Assembly (NCBI RefSeq): GCF_900115225.1
Contig: NZ_FOVR01000006.1
Coordinates: forward strand, 1-64,000
Source of the DNA: Cohaesibacter marisflavi
GTDB taxonomy: Bacteria; Pseudomonadota; Alphaproteobacteria; Rhizobiales; Cohaesibacteraceae
Direction of reading: 5' to 3'
DNA length: 64,000 nt
The position numbers were made by a program, and so were the translations under genes. A model generated the notes under the pieces. That model saw nothing but the letters and a program-made list of their open reading frames with translations. It did no database searches and was not told where the DNA came from. Below, piece after piece: positions 1 through 9,524 of this stretch (within the stretch, counting starts at the first letter, position 1; every line of letters starts with the position of its first letter).

Positions 1-826
1 CATTTGGCACGATCACCGTGCCCGCATCCTTCTCCGCCATCGGCAGGCAAAGATCAGGCTTGCCTTCGCGCTGTTCAATGACAAGGAAGTGGAACAGTTC
101 GCCGGTTACCATCAGAGGATCAAGATAGCCCAGTTCCTTCTCGATATCGGCGGCTTCATCACGCGGATAGCCCGGCACGATGCGGTCAACCAGCGTGTTG
201 AAGAAGGCATTCTTGCTTTCCAACCAGCTCATGAAATCTGCACCCAGATCCCAGTCCTTGGCATGCTGATGCACGCATTTTTCCAGCTCATCGGCATTGT
301 GGTCGATCAACTCGCACGGCAGGAAGTGGAAGCCCGGAGCATCGACGCCGCCGCATGTGTTGAAGCGTTCCAGCAGCAGACGGGTCACCTTGGCCGGATA
401 GGAAGCCGGTGGCGTGTCCGTTGCCTTGCAATCGGCATTGTAAACGATGCCGGCTTCGGTGGTGTTGGAGACCACGGCCACAAAGTCGGTGTTACGAGCC
501 AGCGCCAGAACCTCGTCCCACTGTTTGACAGCATTCAGTTCACGACGAACGGCTGAGATGAGGCGGGCATCAGACACAGCCTCTCCATCCGGGCCAACGC
601 CACGGGAGAGAACCGTGTAAACACCATCGCTGTCATTGAGCGAAATCGGCACACCGCCATCAATCGGGCGGACAATGACGACGCCATAGTCGCTGCCGCA
701 ATCTTCATTCATGCGATCGATTTTCCAATCCATGAAGGCTCTCAGGAAGTTGCCCTCACCAAACTGGATGATCCGTTCTGTCGGACGAGCCCGGCCTGCA
801 AGATTGCTCTCATTCACGCGTTGCAT
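1..826 (-). CDS. uxaB: Tagaturonate reductase (altronate oxidoreductase), C-terminus cut by window edge
   Basis: NADH-dependent reduction of D-tagaturonate to D-altronate in hexuronate catabolism; cytoplasmic, mannitol-dehydrogenase superfamily. About 275 N-terminal residues are present. The translation reads RIIQFGEGNFLRAFMDWKID near the start, then EAVSDARLI, SNTTEAGI, SYPAKVTRLLLERF, PCELIDHN and TLVDRIVPGYPRDE, all blocks that I recall from E. coli UxaB (about 480 residues). The gene therefore continues to the left of base 1. I chose the ATG at 826, which has an AGAAGGAT Shine-Dalgarno; an in-frame ATG at 813 is the alternative. It lies 72 bp downstream of uxaA on the same strand and is probably its operon partner. 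Confidence 0.9.
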   Translation of the reverse strand, partial: MQRVNESNLAGRARPTERIIQFGEGNFLRAFMDWKIDRMNEDCGSDYGVVIVRPIDGGVPISLNDSDGVYTVLSRGVGPDGEAVSDARLISAVRRELNAVKQWDEVLALARNTDFVAVVSNTTEAGIVYNADCKATDTPPASYPAKVTRLLLERFNTCGGVDAPGFHFLPCELIDHNADELEKCVHQHAKDWDLGADFMSWLESKNAFFNTLVDRIVPGYPRDEAADIEKELGYLDPLMVTGELFHFLVIEQREGKPDLCLPMAEKDAGTVIVPN

Positions 827-898
827 ATTCAGTATCCTTCTGAATTCTTCTACTTGATAGGCTTTCGGCGCCCCTCTGGGGCACCGAAGAGGCGGTTC

Positions 899-2437
899 TT
901 ACATCACCGCGCCGATATGCCAGGGAATAAACTCGTTATCGCCAAGGCCGAGGGCTTCCGATTTGGTCGGCGCACCTGAGGCAACCTTGAGGATCTCTTC
1001 CACGATCTCGGCACCCTTCTGCTCCAATGTCACGCCTTCAGAGAGGATGTCACCGCAGTTGATGTCCATGTCATCCGGCATGGAAGCGAACAGATGATCG
1101 TTGGAAGCCACCTTGATGGTCGGGGCTGGCTTGGAGCCATAGGCAGAGCCGCGCCCGGTGGTGAAGATGATCATATGCGCGCCGCCTGCAATCTGGCCGG
1201 TACCGCAAACCGGGTCATAGCCCGGGGTATCCATGAAGACGAAGCCATGCTCGGTCACACGTTCGGCATAATCATAGACAGCCGTCAGCGGAGCAGAGCC
1301 AGACTTGGCCGTTGCACCAAGAGATTTTTCCAGAATGGTGGTCAGGCCGCCAGCCTTGTTACCCGGGCTCGGGTTGTTGTCGAGGCTACCCTTATGCATC
1401 TCAACATAGTCTTCCCACCAGTGGATCTGGGAGACCAGCTTGTCACCCACTTCCTTGCTCACGGCACGACGCAGAAGAAGCTGCTCAGCGCCATAAATCT
1501 CAGAAGTTTCGGACAGGATCGAAGTTGCCCCAAGACCAACAAGCATATCGGAGGCCACGCCAAGAGCCGGGTTGGCGGTGATGCCAGAGAATCCATCGGA
1601 TGCACCACACTGCAGAGCGATCTTCAGTTCCGAGGCCGGGCACTCTTCACGCTTGGCCTTGTTCAGCTCAGGCAGCAGTTCGCGCACCTTGGCCTTTACG
1701 GCATCGATGGTTTTGCGCGTGCCGCCCTCTTCCTGAATGGTCATTGAGATGAAGCGATCCATCAAGCTCTGGTTCGGATCGTCGAAATTCTCGCGCATCT
1801 TGGAAATCTGCATGACTTCACAGCCTAGGCCGATGAACAGGGCCATACCCACATTCGGATGGGTCGCATGCCCCCAGAGAACCTTGTCGAGAATCTCGAA
1901 GCCAAGACCCTTGTTGTTCATGCCGCAGCCGGATTCATGGGTGAAGATCGCAACACCGTCAACATTCTCATAGGCGTCGAACGCGCCTTCAATTTGCAGC
2001 TCCTGAGCGGCGCGATGCACAACTGTAGAAGAGCAGTTCACCGTGGAGCACAAGGCGACATAGTTACGCGTGCCGATTGTGCCGTTGGCACGTTTATAGC
2101 CCATGAAGGTACGGGCTTCCAGATTGGGGACAGCAGCTTTAGCCGCTTCATAATCGCAACCGATCTCGTAATTCTGACCATGGTCAGAGAAGGCACAGTT
2201 GTGAGAATGCACATGCTCGCCAGCTCCAATCGGCTGGGTAGCGCGGCCGATGATCTGGCCGAACTTGATGATCGCTTCGCCCTGTTCATGTGCCTTGCGA
2301 GCAATCTTGTGCCCCGGCATGATGTTGCTCTCAAGCGGCGCACCAAGCTCAAGGGGATCTTCACCCTTTTTCGCTCCATGAGGCAATACCGCTATCGTGT
2401 CCATTGGGTTCAAAACAATCGGTGGTCTCTTGCTCAT
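899..2437 (-). CDS. uxaA: Altronate dehydratase
   Basis: Dehydrates D-altronate to 2-keto-3-deoxy-D-gluconate (KDG), the step after UxaB. About 512 residues: a small N-terminal SAF-like domain (GHKIARKAHEQGEAIIKFGQ, VHSHN) followed by the large UxaA catalytic domain, with GTRNYVAL, GCGMNNKGLGFEIL, QCGASDGFSGITANPALG and TTGRGSAYGSKPAPTIKV as recognisable family blocks. The length matches full-length UxaA. The reading frame is open to 2464, but the ATG at 2437 (MSKRPPIVLNP) is the family-typical start and follows AAAGG and GGGAGA. First gene of a uxaA-uxaB pair; the leader lies in the AT-rich stretch to its right. Confidence 0.93.
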   Translation of the reverse strand: MSKRPPIVLNPMDTIAVLPHGAKKGEDPLELGAPLESNIMPGHKIARKAHEQGEAIIKFGQIIGRATQPIGAGEHVHSHNCAFSDHGQNYEIGCDYEAAKAAVPNLEARTFMGYKRANGTIGTRNYVALCSTVNCSSTVVHRAAQELQIEGAFDAYENVDGVAIFTHESGCGMNNKGLGFEILDKVLWGHATHPNVGMALFIGLGCEVMQISKMRENFDDPNQSLMDRFISMTIQEEGGTRKTIDAVKAKVRELLPELNKAKREECPASELKIALQCGASDGFSGITANPALGVASDMLVGLGATSILSETSEIYGAEQLLLRRAVSKEVGDKLVSQIHWWEDYVEMHKGSLDNNPSPGNKAGGLTTILEKSLGATAKSGSAPLTAVYDYAERVTEHGFVFMDTPGYDPVCGTGQIAGGAHMIIFTTGRGSAYGSKPAPTIKVASNDHLFASMPDDMDINCGDILSEGVTLEQKGAEIVEEILKVASGAPTKSEALGLGDNEFIPWHIGAVM

Positions 2438-3104
2438 TCTCCCGCAGCCCTTTCGTAAATTCATTGCCCGCGTCTCGCGTTTTGGCCGGCTTTTAGTCGA
2501 TTTAGACTGGTCCTACACCGCCAACGCATCGCATATCGAGCCGATTTTCGTCACGAAGAAGCAATTTCAGGCGTAAAACCGACCATCAGACGCATCCTTA
2601 ATTCATCCTATGAATATCGGTTTTCTTATGATTTTGTCAAGAATATTTGCCTTGAAATCCCTGAAAATTACGAAAACATCCAATGTATAGCAGGTCTATT
2701 TTTAGGTGATTTTGATGGCTTCTAGACGCGCGTGCGTCTTTCCGCTCACTGACAACCGATGCCTCATAGCAAGCAAAAGACAATACGACCAAATAAAACC
2801 GGAATGACTGACAAGCCGTTTCATAGTATCTCACGAACGAGAAGACAATGCCTGCCCCAAATGATATACACAATAACACTTAGACCACAAATGAAAGACA
2901 AGTAATTAATATCAATGGCATTTTATTATTTCATAAAAATTGCAAATAGTGCAATCTGATCATTTACATTTTAGATATATTCCAATTTTCGAAGCTGGAT
3001 GTTAATTTCATTACCAACAATAATTCAAAAGCAACTTTTAAAACAATACAACACGCTAGGCAGCATTTTTGCCTTCAAGCAGCAACGATACCGAAGGATT
3101 TTTC
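2438..3104. other. AT-rich intergenic region between uxaA and the RTX gene
   Basis: About 670 bp without a convincing gene. It must hold divergent promoters for uxaA (minus) and the RTX gene (plus). Composition becomes markedly AT-rich from about 2590 onward, unlike the flanking genes. An 80-codon minus-strand frame at 2637-2879 has no family resemblance or credible ribosome site and was not called. I see no tRNA, repeat array or clear operator. Confidence 0.6.
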
Positions 3105-5348
3105 ATGGCTCAGGGCACCATCTTTGCATCCAACACAGGCATTAGGCAGTGGCTTCAGGTTTTCGACGAGAACGGAGACGCACCCGTCAACACGCCCACA
3201 CGCGTTTCCATCGAAAACTTTGACGGATCTTTGACCACTTTGAACGGCACTGGTTTTACGTTCGACGCTCAGGACTACCTGACCGGAGGGACGCTGACTT
3301 CTGTTCAATACACCAATGCCAATGGCAGCACCGTCTATGCAACGATCAGCGGATTTTCTCTCCCCTTCTCGCAATGGGGCAGTGTGTCCGAGCTTGACGC
3401 TCTGTTTGAAATCATCTTGAGCGGCTCAGATACCTTGAACATTGAGGCTGTAGGCACTGATGCCGAACCATTTGAACTGGATGGTTATAACGGCAATGAC
3501 ACACTCAATGGTGGCTCCGGCGCAGACAAGATGTGGGGCGATTCTGGTGCAGATATCCTCAATGGCAACGGCGGTGACGATATACTCATCGGCGGTCAGG
3601 GCAATGACACCCTGAATGGGGGTGCCGGTTTCGATCAGGTCTATTATAACAATCACTATCAATATGGCGGCACCAATGCCATCACCGTCAGCATTCAGAA
3701 CGGAACCATCAACGACGCCTATAACAATGTCGATACCTTCACGGGCATCGAATCCTTCCGCGGAACAAGGTATGACGACACCTTCATTGGCGCCAACCAG
3801 GACTATGCCCGTTATCAGGGACTGGCCGGCAACGACACCTTCCAGGGTGGTTCCGGTTATGATGCCCTAGATTATCGCAAGGATGCTTTCAATGAGGACG
3901 AGAACGGCCTCACAGGAACCTCCGGCGTTACCGTCAACCTCATAACCGGCAAGGCAATCGATGGCTTTGGAGACACAGACACGCTCTCCAGCATTGAAGA
4001 AGTCCGCGGCACCGATTATGCCGACACTCTCATTGGTGCCGCCGCCGGCGAACGCCTGCGCGGCGAAGATGGCGACGACACCCTTCGGGGCAATGGTGGA
4101 GATGACGTCCTAGAAGGTGGCAATGGCGCAGACAGGCTGATTGGCGGCGCCGGCATTGACATTATGACCGGCAACAATGGCGACGACATCTATTATGTCA
4201 ATGCTTATGGCGACACGGTAAATGAAGTGGCATTTCAGGGCATAGATCTGGTTATCAGTTCTTCCAACTACAATCTGAAAGCCAACAGCCAGTATATCGA
4301 GAATATAACCCTGACGGGCAATGCTAATCTCAATAGCACCGGCAACATGCAAGCCAACACCATGACCGGCAACTCGGGCAACAACACCCTGAGAGGCCTC
4401 GTAGGTAACGACACCCTTATCGGTAAGGGCGGTGCTGATGTGCTCATTGGCAATCAGGGCAATGATACGCTGATCGGCAATCTCGGCAATGATACGCTTA
4501 ACGGTGGCCTCGGCCTTGATACCATGTCGGGCAATCTTGGCAATGACACCTACTATGTCGATGCGTACGGAGACAAGATCAATGAAGCCGCCAATCAAGG
4601 CGTCGATCAGGTCTTCAGTTCGTCAAACTACAATCTCAAGGCCAACAGCCAGCATATCGAGAATATTACGCTGATCGGCAAAGGCAACATCAACAGCACC
4701 GGCAACATGCAAGACAATAAGATGGTCGGAAACATGGGCAATAACACGCTCAACGGTCTTGCTGGCAACGACACCCTCATAGGCAAGGGCGGAGCAGATA
4801 CCCTCAACGGCCACATTGGCAATGATACACTCAGCGGCAATCTGGGCAACGATAAGCTCTTTGGTGGCAACGGGGCTGATAAACTCTACGGCCATCAAGG
4901 TGCAGACATCCTGAACGGGGGCAACGGCAATGATATCCTCAACGGGGGCGTAGGAAACGACACTCTCTATGCGGCATCCGGCGCAGACAGATTGATCGGC
5001 AGCCTCGGCGCAGACTCCATGTATGCTGGCGTGGATAATGGCGTTGACACATTTATTTTCAACTCCATCAACGACAGTAAAGTTGGCGATGCCCTGCATG
5101 ACACGATCTACGGCTTCGATAACGGGGAAGATAAGATTGATCTCTCCGGCATCGACGCCGACAGCGCCACGGGAGCCAATGATGCTTTTGCTTTCACCGG
5201 CACCACAGCAACGGCAAATTCTGTCTGGTATGAAAACGACGGTTCCGACATCATGCTCTATGCGGATGTGAATGGAGACACCACGGCAGACTTTGAAGTG
5301 CGCCTGGTCGACACCAGTGCCCTTACAGCTGCAGATATCACCCTTTAA
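3105..5348 (+). CDS. Secreted RTX calcium-binding protein (haemolysin-type repeats)
   Basis: 747 residues. Residues 1 to about 125 form a beta-rich non-repetitive head (GTGFTFDAQDYLTGGTLTSV) with no enzyme motif that I recognise. The rest is blocks of GGxGxDxL nonapeptides (GGSGADKMWGDSGADILNGN, GGNGADKLYGHQGADIL) that bind calcium as a parallel beta-roll, interrupted by two related 120-residue modules. The acidic C-terminus ending DTSALTAADITL resembles an uncleaved type I secretion signal, so export through an ABC/MFP/TolC system is expected; no such system is adjacent. Start chosen at the ATG with GAAGGA upstream, 36 bases inside the longest frame. It may be an adhesin or surface protein; no lyase or protease motif (for example HExxH) was seen. 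Confidence 0.85.
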   Translation: MAQGTIFASNTGIRQWLQVFDENGDAPVNTPTRVSIENFDGSLTTLNGTGFTFDAQDYLTGGTLTSVQYTNANGSTVYATISGFSLPFSQWGSVSELDALFEIILSGSDTLNIEAVGTDAEPFELDGYNGNDTLNGGSGADKMWGDSGADILNGNGGDDILIGGQGNDTLNGGAGFDQVYYNNHYQYGGTNAITVSIQNGTINDAYNNVDTFTGIESFRGTRYDDTFIGANQDYARYQGLAGNDTFQGGSGYDALDYRKDAFNEDENGLTGTSGVTVNLITGKAIDGFGDTDTLSSIEEVRGTDYADTLIGAAAGERLRGEDGDDTLRGNGGDDVLEGGNGADRLIGGAGIDIMTGNNGDDIYYVNAYGDTVNEVAFQGIDLVISSSNYNLKANSQYIENITLTGNANLNSTGNMQANTMTGNSGNNTLRGLVGNDTLIGKGGADVLIGNQGNDTLIGNLGNDTLNGGLGLDTMSGNLGNDTYYVDAYGDKINEAANQGVDQVFSSSNYNLKANSQHIENITLIGKGNINSTGNMQDNKMVGNMGNNTLNGLAGNDTLIGKGGADTLNGHIGNDTLSGNLGNDKLFGGNGADKLYGHQGADILNGGNGNDILNGGVGNDTLYAASGADRLIGSLGADSMYAGVDNGVDTFIFNSINDSKVGDALHDTIYGFDNGEDKIDLSGIDADSATGANDAFAFTGTTATANSVWYENDGSDIMLYADVNGDTTADFEVRLVDTSALTAADITL
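4142..4861 (+). repeat. Tandem duplication of a 360-bp (120-residue) RTX module
   Basis: Two consecutive in-frame copies about 360 bp apart. Each carries a YYVxAYGDxxNE segment, then SSSNYNLKANSQ-IENITL, then NSTGNMQ, and closes with GNDTLIGKGGAD. The same phrases recur at 4190 and 4550, at 4264 and 4624, and at 4406 and 4766. Copies are close but have diverged at synonymous and some coding positions. Confidence 0.85.
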
Positions 5349-5365
5349 TGAAGGGCCCAGCCTTA

Positions 5366-5396
5366 CAGCCCGGCGCGCATTCTGCCTGCCGGGCTG
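5366..5396 (+). terminator. Stem-loop after the RTX gene
   Basis: CAGCCCGGC and GCCGGGCTG form a perfect 9-bp stem with a 13-nt loop, 18 bp past the RTX stop codon. There is no U-run, so it may be a weak terminator or an mRNA-stabilising hairpin. Confidence 0.55.
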
Positions 5397-5635
5397 CAAT
5401 CAACACACAATCTGACGGCTCACCGACTTATTCAAGCAAGCCCGCAAGAACCTCCCTATCAGCTTTGCGCAGGCTCCAACTGCATACCGAGCTGGGCATA
5501 GCCTTTGCCGCGCACAAGCCACCCCCATTCATTGCGATTAGCCAGCGGTTCTGATTGCGCCTCTCTCAGTTGCCGGTATATCCTTGCGGCATCGCTGTCT
5601 TGCGAAAATGAAGGCGGCAAACAACAGGAGGTGAT

Positions 5636-6613
5636 ATGTCAGTGCAAGATCAAAAACTGGTTCGTTGGGGCATTCTTGGCTGCGGTGATGTCACCGAGAA
5701 AAAGAGCGGCCCAGCGCTGCAAAAGACCGAGAGATCAGAGCTTTGCTGCGTCATGCGACGCGATCCTGATAAGGCCGCCGACTATGCCAAGCGGCACGGG
5801 GTGGCTAACTGGACGGCGGATGCGGACGCACTCATTCAAAACCCTGATCTGACAGCCATCTATATCGCGACACCGCCTCACACGCACGCCGATTATGCCA
5901 TTCGCGCCATGCGAGCGGGCAAGGATGTTCTGGTCGAAAAGCCCATGGCGCTCACGCCGCAAGAATGCCGAACCATGGAGGCGATTGCCAAGGAAACCGG
6001 GCGCAAACTCTGCGTTGCCTACTATCGGCGCGCGCTGCCACGGTTTGAAAAACTGCGTCAGATCGCCAAAGACGGCACAATCGGTGCCCTGCGCATGATT
6101 GAAGTACGCCAATTGATGCGTGCCGAGGATGGCCCCGGGCATCATTGGAAAACCGATCCGGCCATCAATGGCGGCGGTCTGTTCGTCGACATGCAATCGC
6201 ACACGCTCGACTGGCTAACCTATTTGTTTGGTACGCCAGCCTCTGTCGCTGGCCTTACCAAAACACAAGGGCAAAACACCAAGGCCGAAGATCTGGTGAC
6301 CTTCATGCTGGATTATGGAGCCTTTCCAGCGATCGGCCTCTGCGCTTACGCGTCAGGAGAAAATGAGGAACGGGTTACGCTTCATGGCGAAAAGGGTGTG
6401 GCCAGCATGCGATTCTTTGCCCCCTCTCCCATCTCACTCACCATCGAGGGCACGGAGCAACTGATCGAGCTTGAAGACCCTCAGCATGTGCACCAGCCCT
6501 TCATTGAGCGCGTCGTAGCGCATTTTCTTGATAGCGCCCCCAATCCCTGCTCCCCAGCCGAGGGCATTAGAGTCTCCGAGTTGACCGAGGCGATTTTGAA
6601 GGGAACGCACTAA
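5636..6613 (+). CDS. Gfo/Idh/MocA family NAD(P)-dependent oxidoreductase
   Basis: 325 residues, normal family length. N-terminal Rossmann fold with WGILGCGDV (residues 11-19), then the YIATPPHTHADYA segment and the family's EKP motif at 101-103 (VEKPMALT) with its catalytic Lys. The C-terminal alpha/beta domain includes GGGLFVDMQSHTLDWLTYLFG, typical of sugar or inositol dehydrogenases. The exact substrate cannot be read from sequence; the surrounding uronate genes suggest a sugar or sugar acid. Start is the ATG just after a near-perfect AGGAGGTGAT ribosome site. It is the only plus-strand metabolic gene in this block and is followed by strong hairpins, so it is probably monocistronic. Confidence 0.85.
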   Translation: MSVQDQKLVRWGILGCGDVTEKKSGPALQKTERSELCCVMRRDPDKAADYAKRHGVANWTADADALIQNPDLTAIYIATPPHTHADYAIRAMRAGKDVLVEKPMALTPQECRTMEAIAKETGRKLCVAYYRRALPRFEKLRQIAKDGTIGALRMIEVRQLMRAEDGPGHHWKTDPAINGGGLFVDMQSHTLDWLTYLFGTPASVAGLTKTQGQNTKAEDLVTFMLDYGAFPAIGLCAYASGENEERVTLHGEKGVASMRFFAPSPISLTIEGTEQLIELEDPQHVHQPFIERVVAHFLDSAPNPCSPAEGIRVSELTEAILKGTH

Positions 6614-6656
6614 GCCTCCCGTCCTCTTGATAGACAAAACCCGCCCCAACAAACAA

Positions 6657-6691
6657 AACCCGCAAAGGCGCCAGCAGCGCCCTTGCGGGTT
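6657..6691 (+). terminator. Rho-independent-like hairpin
   Basis: AACCCGCAAAGGCGC pairs with GCGCCCTTGCGGGTT (one G-U wobble) around a 5-nt loop, 44 bp after the Gfo/Idh gene stop. It lies between convergent genes and can act in both directions. Confidence 0.7.
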
Positions 6692-6702
6692 GAAAGATGA
6701 GA

Positions 6703-6732
6703 ACGGGCCGCCTTTTAGCAAAGGCAGCCCGT
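6703..6732. terminator. Second hairpin between convergent genes
   Basis: ACGGGCCGCCTTT and AAAGGCAGCCCGT form a stem (one wobble), followed on the plus strand by CTAATTTT. It lies 13 bp beyond the kduI stop, so it probably terminates kduI on the minus strand as well as read-through from the plus strand. Confidence 0.7.
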
Positions 6733-6744
6733 CTAATTTTCAGA

Positions 6745-7587
6745 TCAGCGCAGTTCGTTGATCGGAATGACGTCCATGTCATCAAAGGTCTGGTTCTCAC
6801 CACCCATTGCCCAGATGAAGGTATAGGCGCAGGTGCCGCAACCAGCATGAATGCTCCAGGACGGGCTGATCACAGCGTCACCGTTATGCATCATGAGATG
6901 GCGGGTCTGATCGCCCTCACCCATCATATGGAACACGGCCTGATCTTCAGGCAGGTTGAAATAGGTGTAGATCTCCATGCGACGCTCATGGGTGTGCGCT
7001 GGCATGGTGTTCCAGACATTGCCCGGCTCCAACTGGGTCAGGCCCATGGACAGCTGGCAGGTTTCCAGAACGTCCGGATGGATGAACTGGTTGATGACGC
7101 GCTTGTTGCAGTTTTCCTGATCGCCCAGCGGAACCTTCTTGGCATCGGCGATTTTGAGGAAGGTGGTCTTGCAGGATTTATGCGCCGGAGCGCTGACCAT
7201 GTAGAATTTCGCCGGGTTAGACCCGTCAGCGCTCTGGAAGGTCACTTCCTTGGTGCCGCGCGTGATATAGAGGCAATCCTGGAAATCGAGCGTATAGCTG
7301 ACTCCATCAGCAACAATGGTGCCGGTATTACCGAGATTGAAAATACCGATTTCACGCCGTTCCAGAATATAGTCGGTGCCGAATGTCTTCATGCATTCGA
7401 TGCCTTTGTCCAGAGGAACGGTTTCGCTAACAGGCATGCAGCCGAAGGTGACCATGCGGTCGACATGGCTGTAGACGGCCTGAATGGTATCGGCAACATA
7501 AAGATTAGTGATCTTGAATTCTTCGGCGACCTCTTCCGTGGTCATCCGTTTGAAGTGTTTCTGATTAACGGAATAGCGGATATCCAT
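6745..7587 (-). CDS. kduI: 5-keto-4-deoxyuronate isomerase (4-deoxy-L-threo-5-hexosulose-uronate ketol-isomerase)
   Basis: Converts 4-deoxy-5-ketouronate (DKI), released from unsaturated galacturonides, to 2,5-diketo-3-deoxygluconate (DKII). 280 residues against about 278 in E. coli. The zinc-cupin ligands fall at His198, His200, Glu205 and His247 (MPAHTHERRMEI; WSIHAG), each two residues later than the E. coli ligands as I remember them. It works with kduD at 9525-10283. It is the last gene in the minus-strand block, set apart by about 370 bp from the next one, so it may have its own promoter. Start ATG follows GCAAAGGAG. Confidence 0.95.
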   Translation of the reverse strand: MDIRYSVNQKHFKRMTTEEVAEEFKITNLYVADTIQAVYSHVDRMVTFGCMPVSETVPLDKGIECMKTFGTDYILERREIGIFNLGNTGTIVADGVSYTLDFQDCLYITRGTKEVTFQSADGSNPAKFYMVSAPAHKSCKTTFLKIADAKKVPLGDQENCNKRVINQFIHPDVLETCQLSMGLTQLEPGNVWNTMPAHTHERRMEIYTYFNLPEDQAVFHMMGEGDQTRHLMMHNGDAVISPSWSIHAGCGTCAYTFIWAMGGENQTFDDMDVIPINELR

Positions 7588-7961
7588 TAGGCATCTCCTT
7601 TGCGTGTTCGCTCAAATCGGTATGGTCATCTACCAGTTGGTAACAACGAAAATGAATCCATACATCCATTCATACTCTTCATATTTCCTGCGCCAAGAGA
7701 AAAGTCGCATTTAATTGTCCTGTTTTCGACAATCAACAACTCTCAAGGAGTGAAACCGTCATCAAACCGGCAGCAATCCTGCTGCATTTGCGACACCCAC
7801 ACGGGCCGTTTTCTCTCTTGCCAGCACTTCCACCCGAACTCTTCTCTTGTTGCAGGGACACTCAAGGCCTCATGCCATCAAGCCTGATCCACCGGTCATG
7901 ATGGCTGGTTTGACGAACAGAGGCTTCGGGCGCCAAGAGCGTTCAGCACAATGGGCCAACC
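7588..7961. other. Intergenic region upstream of kduI
   Basis: About 370 bp without a credible gene. It holds the kduI leader and the end of the transcript carrying the YhcH gene. The only structured element I could find is the TGGT/ACCA inverted repeat at 7623-7635 described separately. Confidence 0.5.
7623..7635. promoter_or_regulatory. Possible GntR/FCD operator upstream of kduI
   Basis: TGGTCATCTACCA, an inverted TGGT-N5-ACCA, lies 36 bp upstream of the kduI start. FCD-type GntR regulators of hexuronate genes recognise TGGT...ACCA palindromes; the link to the GntR gene at 14460-15227 is inference. The short half-sites make chance occurrence possible. Confidence 0.35.
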
Positions 7962-8450
<489 letters not shown>

Positions 8451-8461
8451 CTAACTGTTTG

Positions 8462-8489
8462 ACGGTCCGGCCACTTGGGGCCGGACCGT
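8462..8489 (-). terminator. Perfect 11-bp intercistronic stem-loop
   Basis: ACGGTCCGGCC and GGCCGGACCGT pair exactly around a 6-nt loop between the 2-hydroxyacid dehydrogenase and YhcH genes. There is no U-run on either strand, so it may be an attenuator or processing site rather than a full terminator. Confidence 0.5.
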
Positions 8490-8537
8490 GCGGGGTGATT
8501 GACACTCTACCGGTCAGAGGGAGGATAAATCAGGCTC

Positions 8538-9491
8538 TTAGAGCTGATTGACCGGGTAATGAACAGGTTCACCCTTAGCAAACCGCACAGCTTCCTCAGC
8601 AACCTTGCGCTTGAGTTCAGCAGAGGACTCTTCTGAATAATAAGCCATGTGCGGGGTAATAAAGACATTGTCCATATCCAGAAGGCGCGATGTCTTGTCG
8701 ATTGGCTCGGCAGAAATGCAATCCAGCCCGGCGCCACCAAGGGCTCCGGCTTCCAGCTGGACAGCCAACGCTTCTTCATCAATGATGCCGCCACGGGCGG
8801 TATTGATAAGGATGGCACCCTGCTTCATGCTTTTGAGCTTGTCGGCATCGATCAGATTCCGCGTCTCATCGGATAGAGGGCAATGAACAGAGACAACGTC
8901 GCTCTTGCTCAGCAACTCTTCCAGGCTAACCTGCTTGACGCCGGGGATCTTGGTTTCAAGATCTGTTCTATTCAGATCATGAACCAGAACTTCCTTGCAG
9001 AGCGGCAGAGCCTTCTTGGCGAACAGTCCGCCAATGCGGCCAACACCCAAAACGCCAACGGTCATTTCGGAAATCCGACGGATCGGGGCCATCTTGCGGA
9101 AGTCCCACTCGCGATTGCGGGTGTGGCTGACAGTGGCCGGGATCTTCCGGATCAGCGCCATCATCAGAGCAAGAGCATGGTCGGACACTTCATGCATGCC
9201 ATAATCAGGCACGTTGCAAACCTGCACGCCATGACGGGTTGCCGCTTCAAGATCGACATTGTCGACACCAACGCCATACCGCACGATCTGCTTGACTTCC
9301 GGCAGAGCCGTGAAGACGCGGTCATCAAACTTGCCATACTGGTTGAGAATGATGTTACCGCCCTTGCATTGTGCGATCACCTCATCCTCGGTACGAGCGG
9401 CCATATGGGTAAAATCCAGACCGGCCTCAGCGAGCACATCTTTTTCGATCTGCATCGACTCGTGGTCACAATCAGATACGATGACTTTCAT
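8538..9491 (-). CDS. D-2-hydroxyacid dehydrogenase (CtBP-like)
   Basis: 317 residues of the NAD-dependent D-isomer 2-hydroxyacid dehydrogenase superfamily. NAD-binding GVGRIG at 149-154; the catalytic triad falls at Arg233 (NTARGG), Glu262 (SAEP) and His281 (TPHMAYYSEES). RYGVGVDNVD near residue 71 and the SEESS ending resemble the C-terminal-binding-protein subgroup. The substrate is unknown; in a uronate operon a 2-keto sugar acid is a reasonable guess. The frame is open upstream to a TTG at 9512, but ATG at 9491 gives the canonical MKVIVSD start. It lies 33 bp after kduD in the same operon. Confidence 0.85.
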   Translation of the reverse strand: MKVIVSDCDHESMQIEKDVLAEAGLDFTHMAARTEDEVIAQCKGGNIILNQYGKFDDRVFTALPEVKQIVRYGVGVDNVDLEAATRHGVQVCNVPDYGMHEVSDHALALMMALIRKIPATVSHTRNREWDFRKMAPIRRISEMTVGVLGVGRIGGLFAKKALPLCKEVLVHDLNRTDLETKIPGVKQVSLEELLSKSDVVSVHCPLSDETRNLIDADKLKSMKQGAILINTARGGIIDEEALAVQLEAGALGGAGLDCISAEPIDKTSRLLDMDNVFITPHMAYYSEESSAELKRKVAEEAVRFAKGEPVHYPVNQL

Positions 9492-9524
9492 AAGCTTATC
9501 TTTCACTTTCAAAATGCGGCGCGA

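Noticed and set aside
2637-2879. 80-codon minus-strand frame in the AT-rich gap upstream of uxaA
   Set aside because: No ribosome site, no family resemblance, and composition matches non-coding DNA.
3480-5000. Short regular repeats that could suggest a CRISPR or minisatellite
   Set aside because: They are in-frame glycine/aspartate nonapeptide codons of the RTX protein; spacing and divergence fit protein repeats, not CRISPR. No CRISPR array or cas gene was seen anywhere.
4623-5399. 258-codon minus-strand open frame over the RTX gene
   Set aside because: Shadow of the low-complexity GGxGxD coding repeats; repetitive antisense Val/Ile-rich sequence.
6697-7590. 297-codon plus-strand open frame
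   Set aside because: Exact antisense shadow of kduI, whose zinc ligands are all in place.
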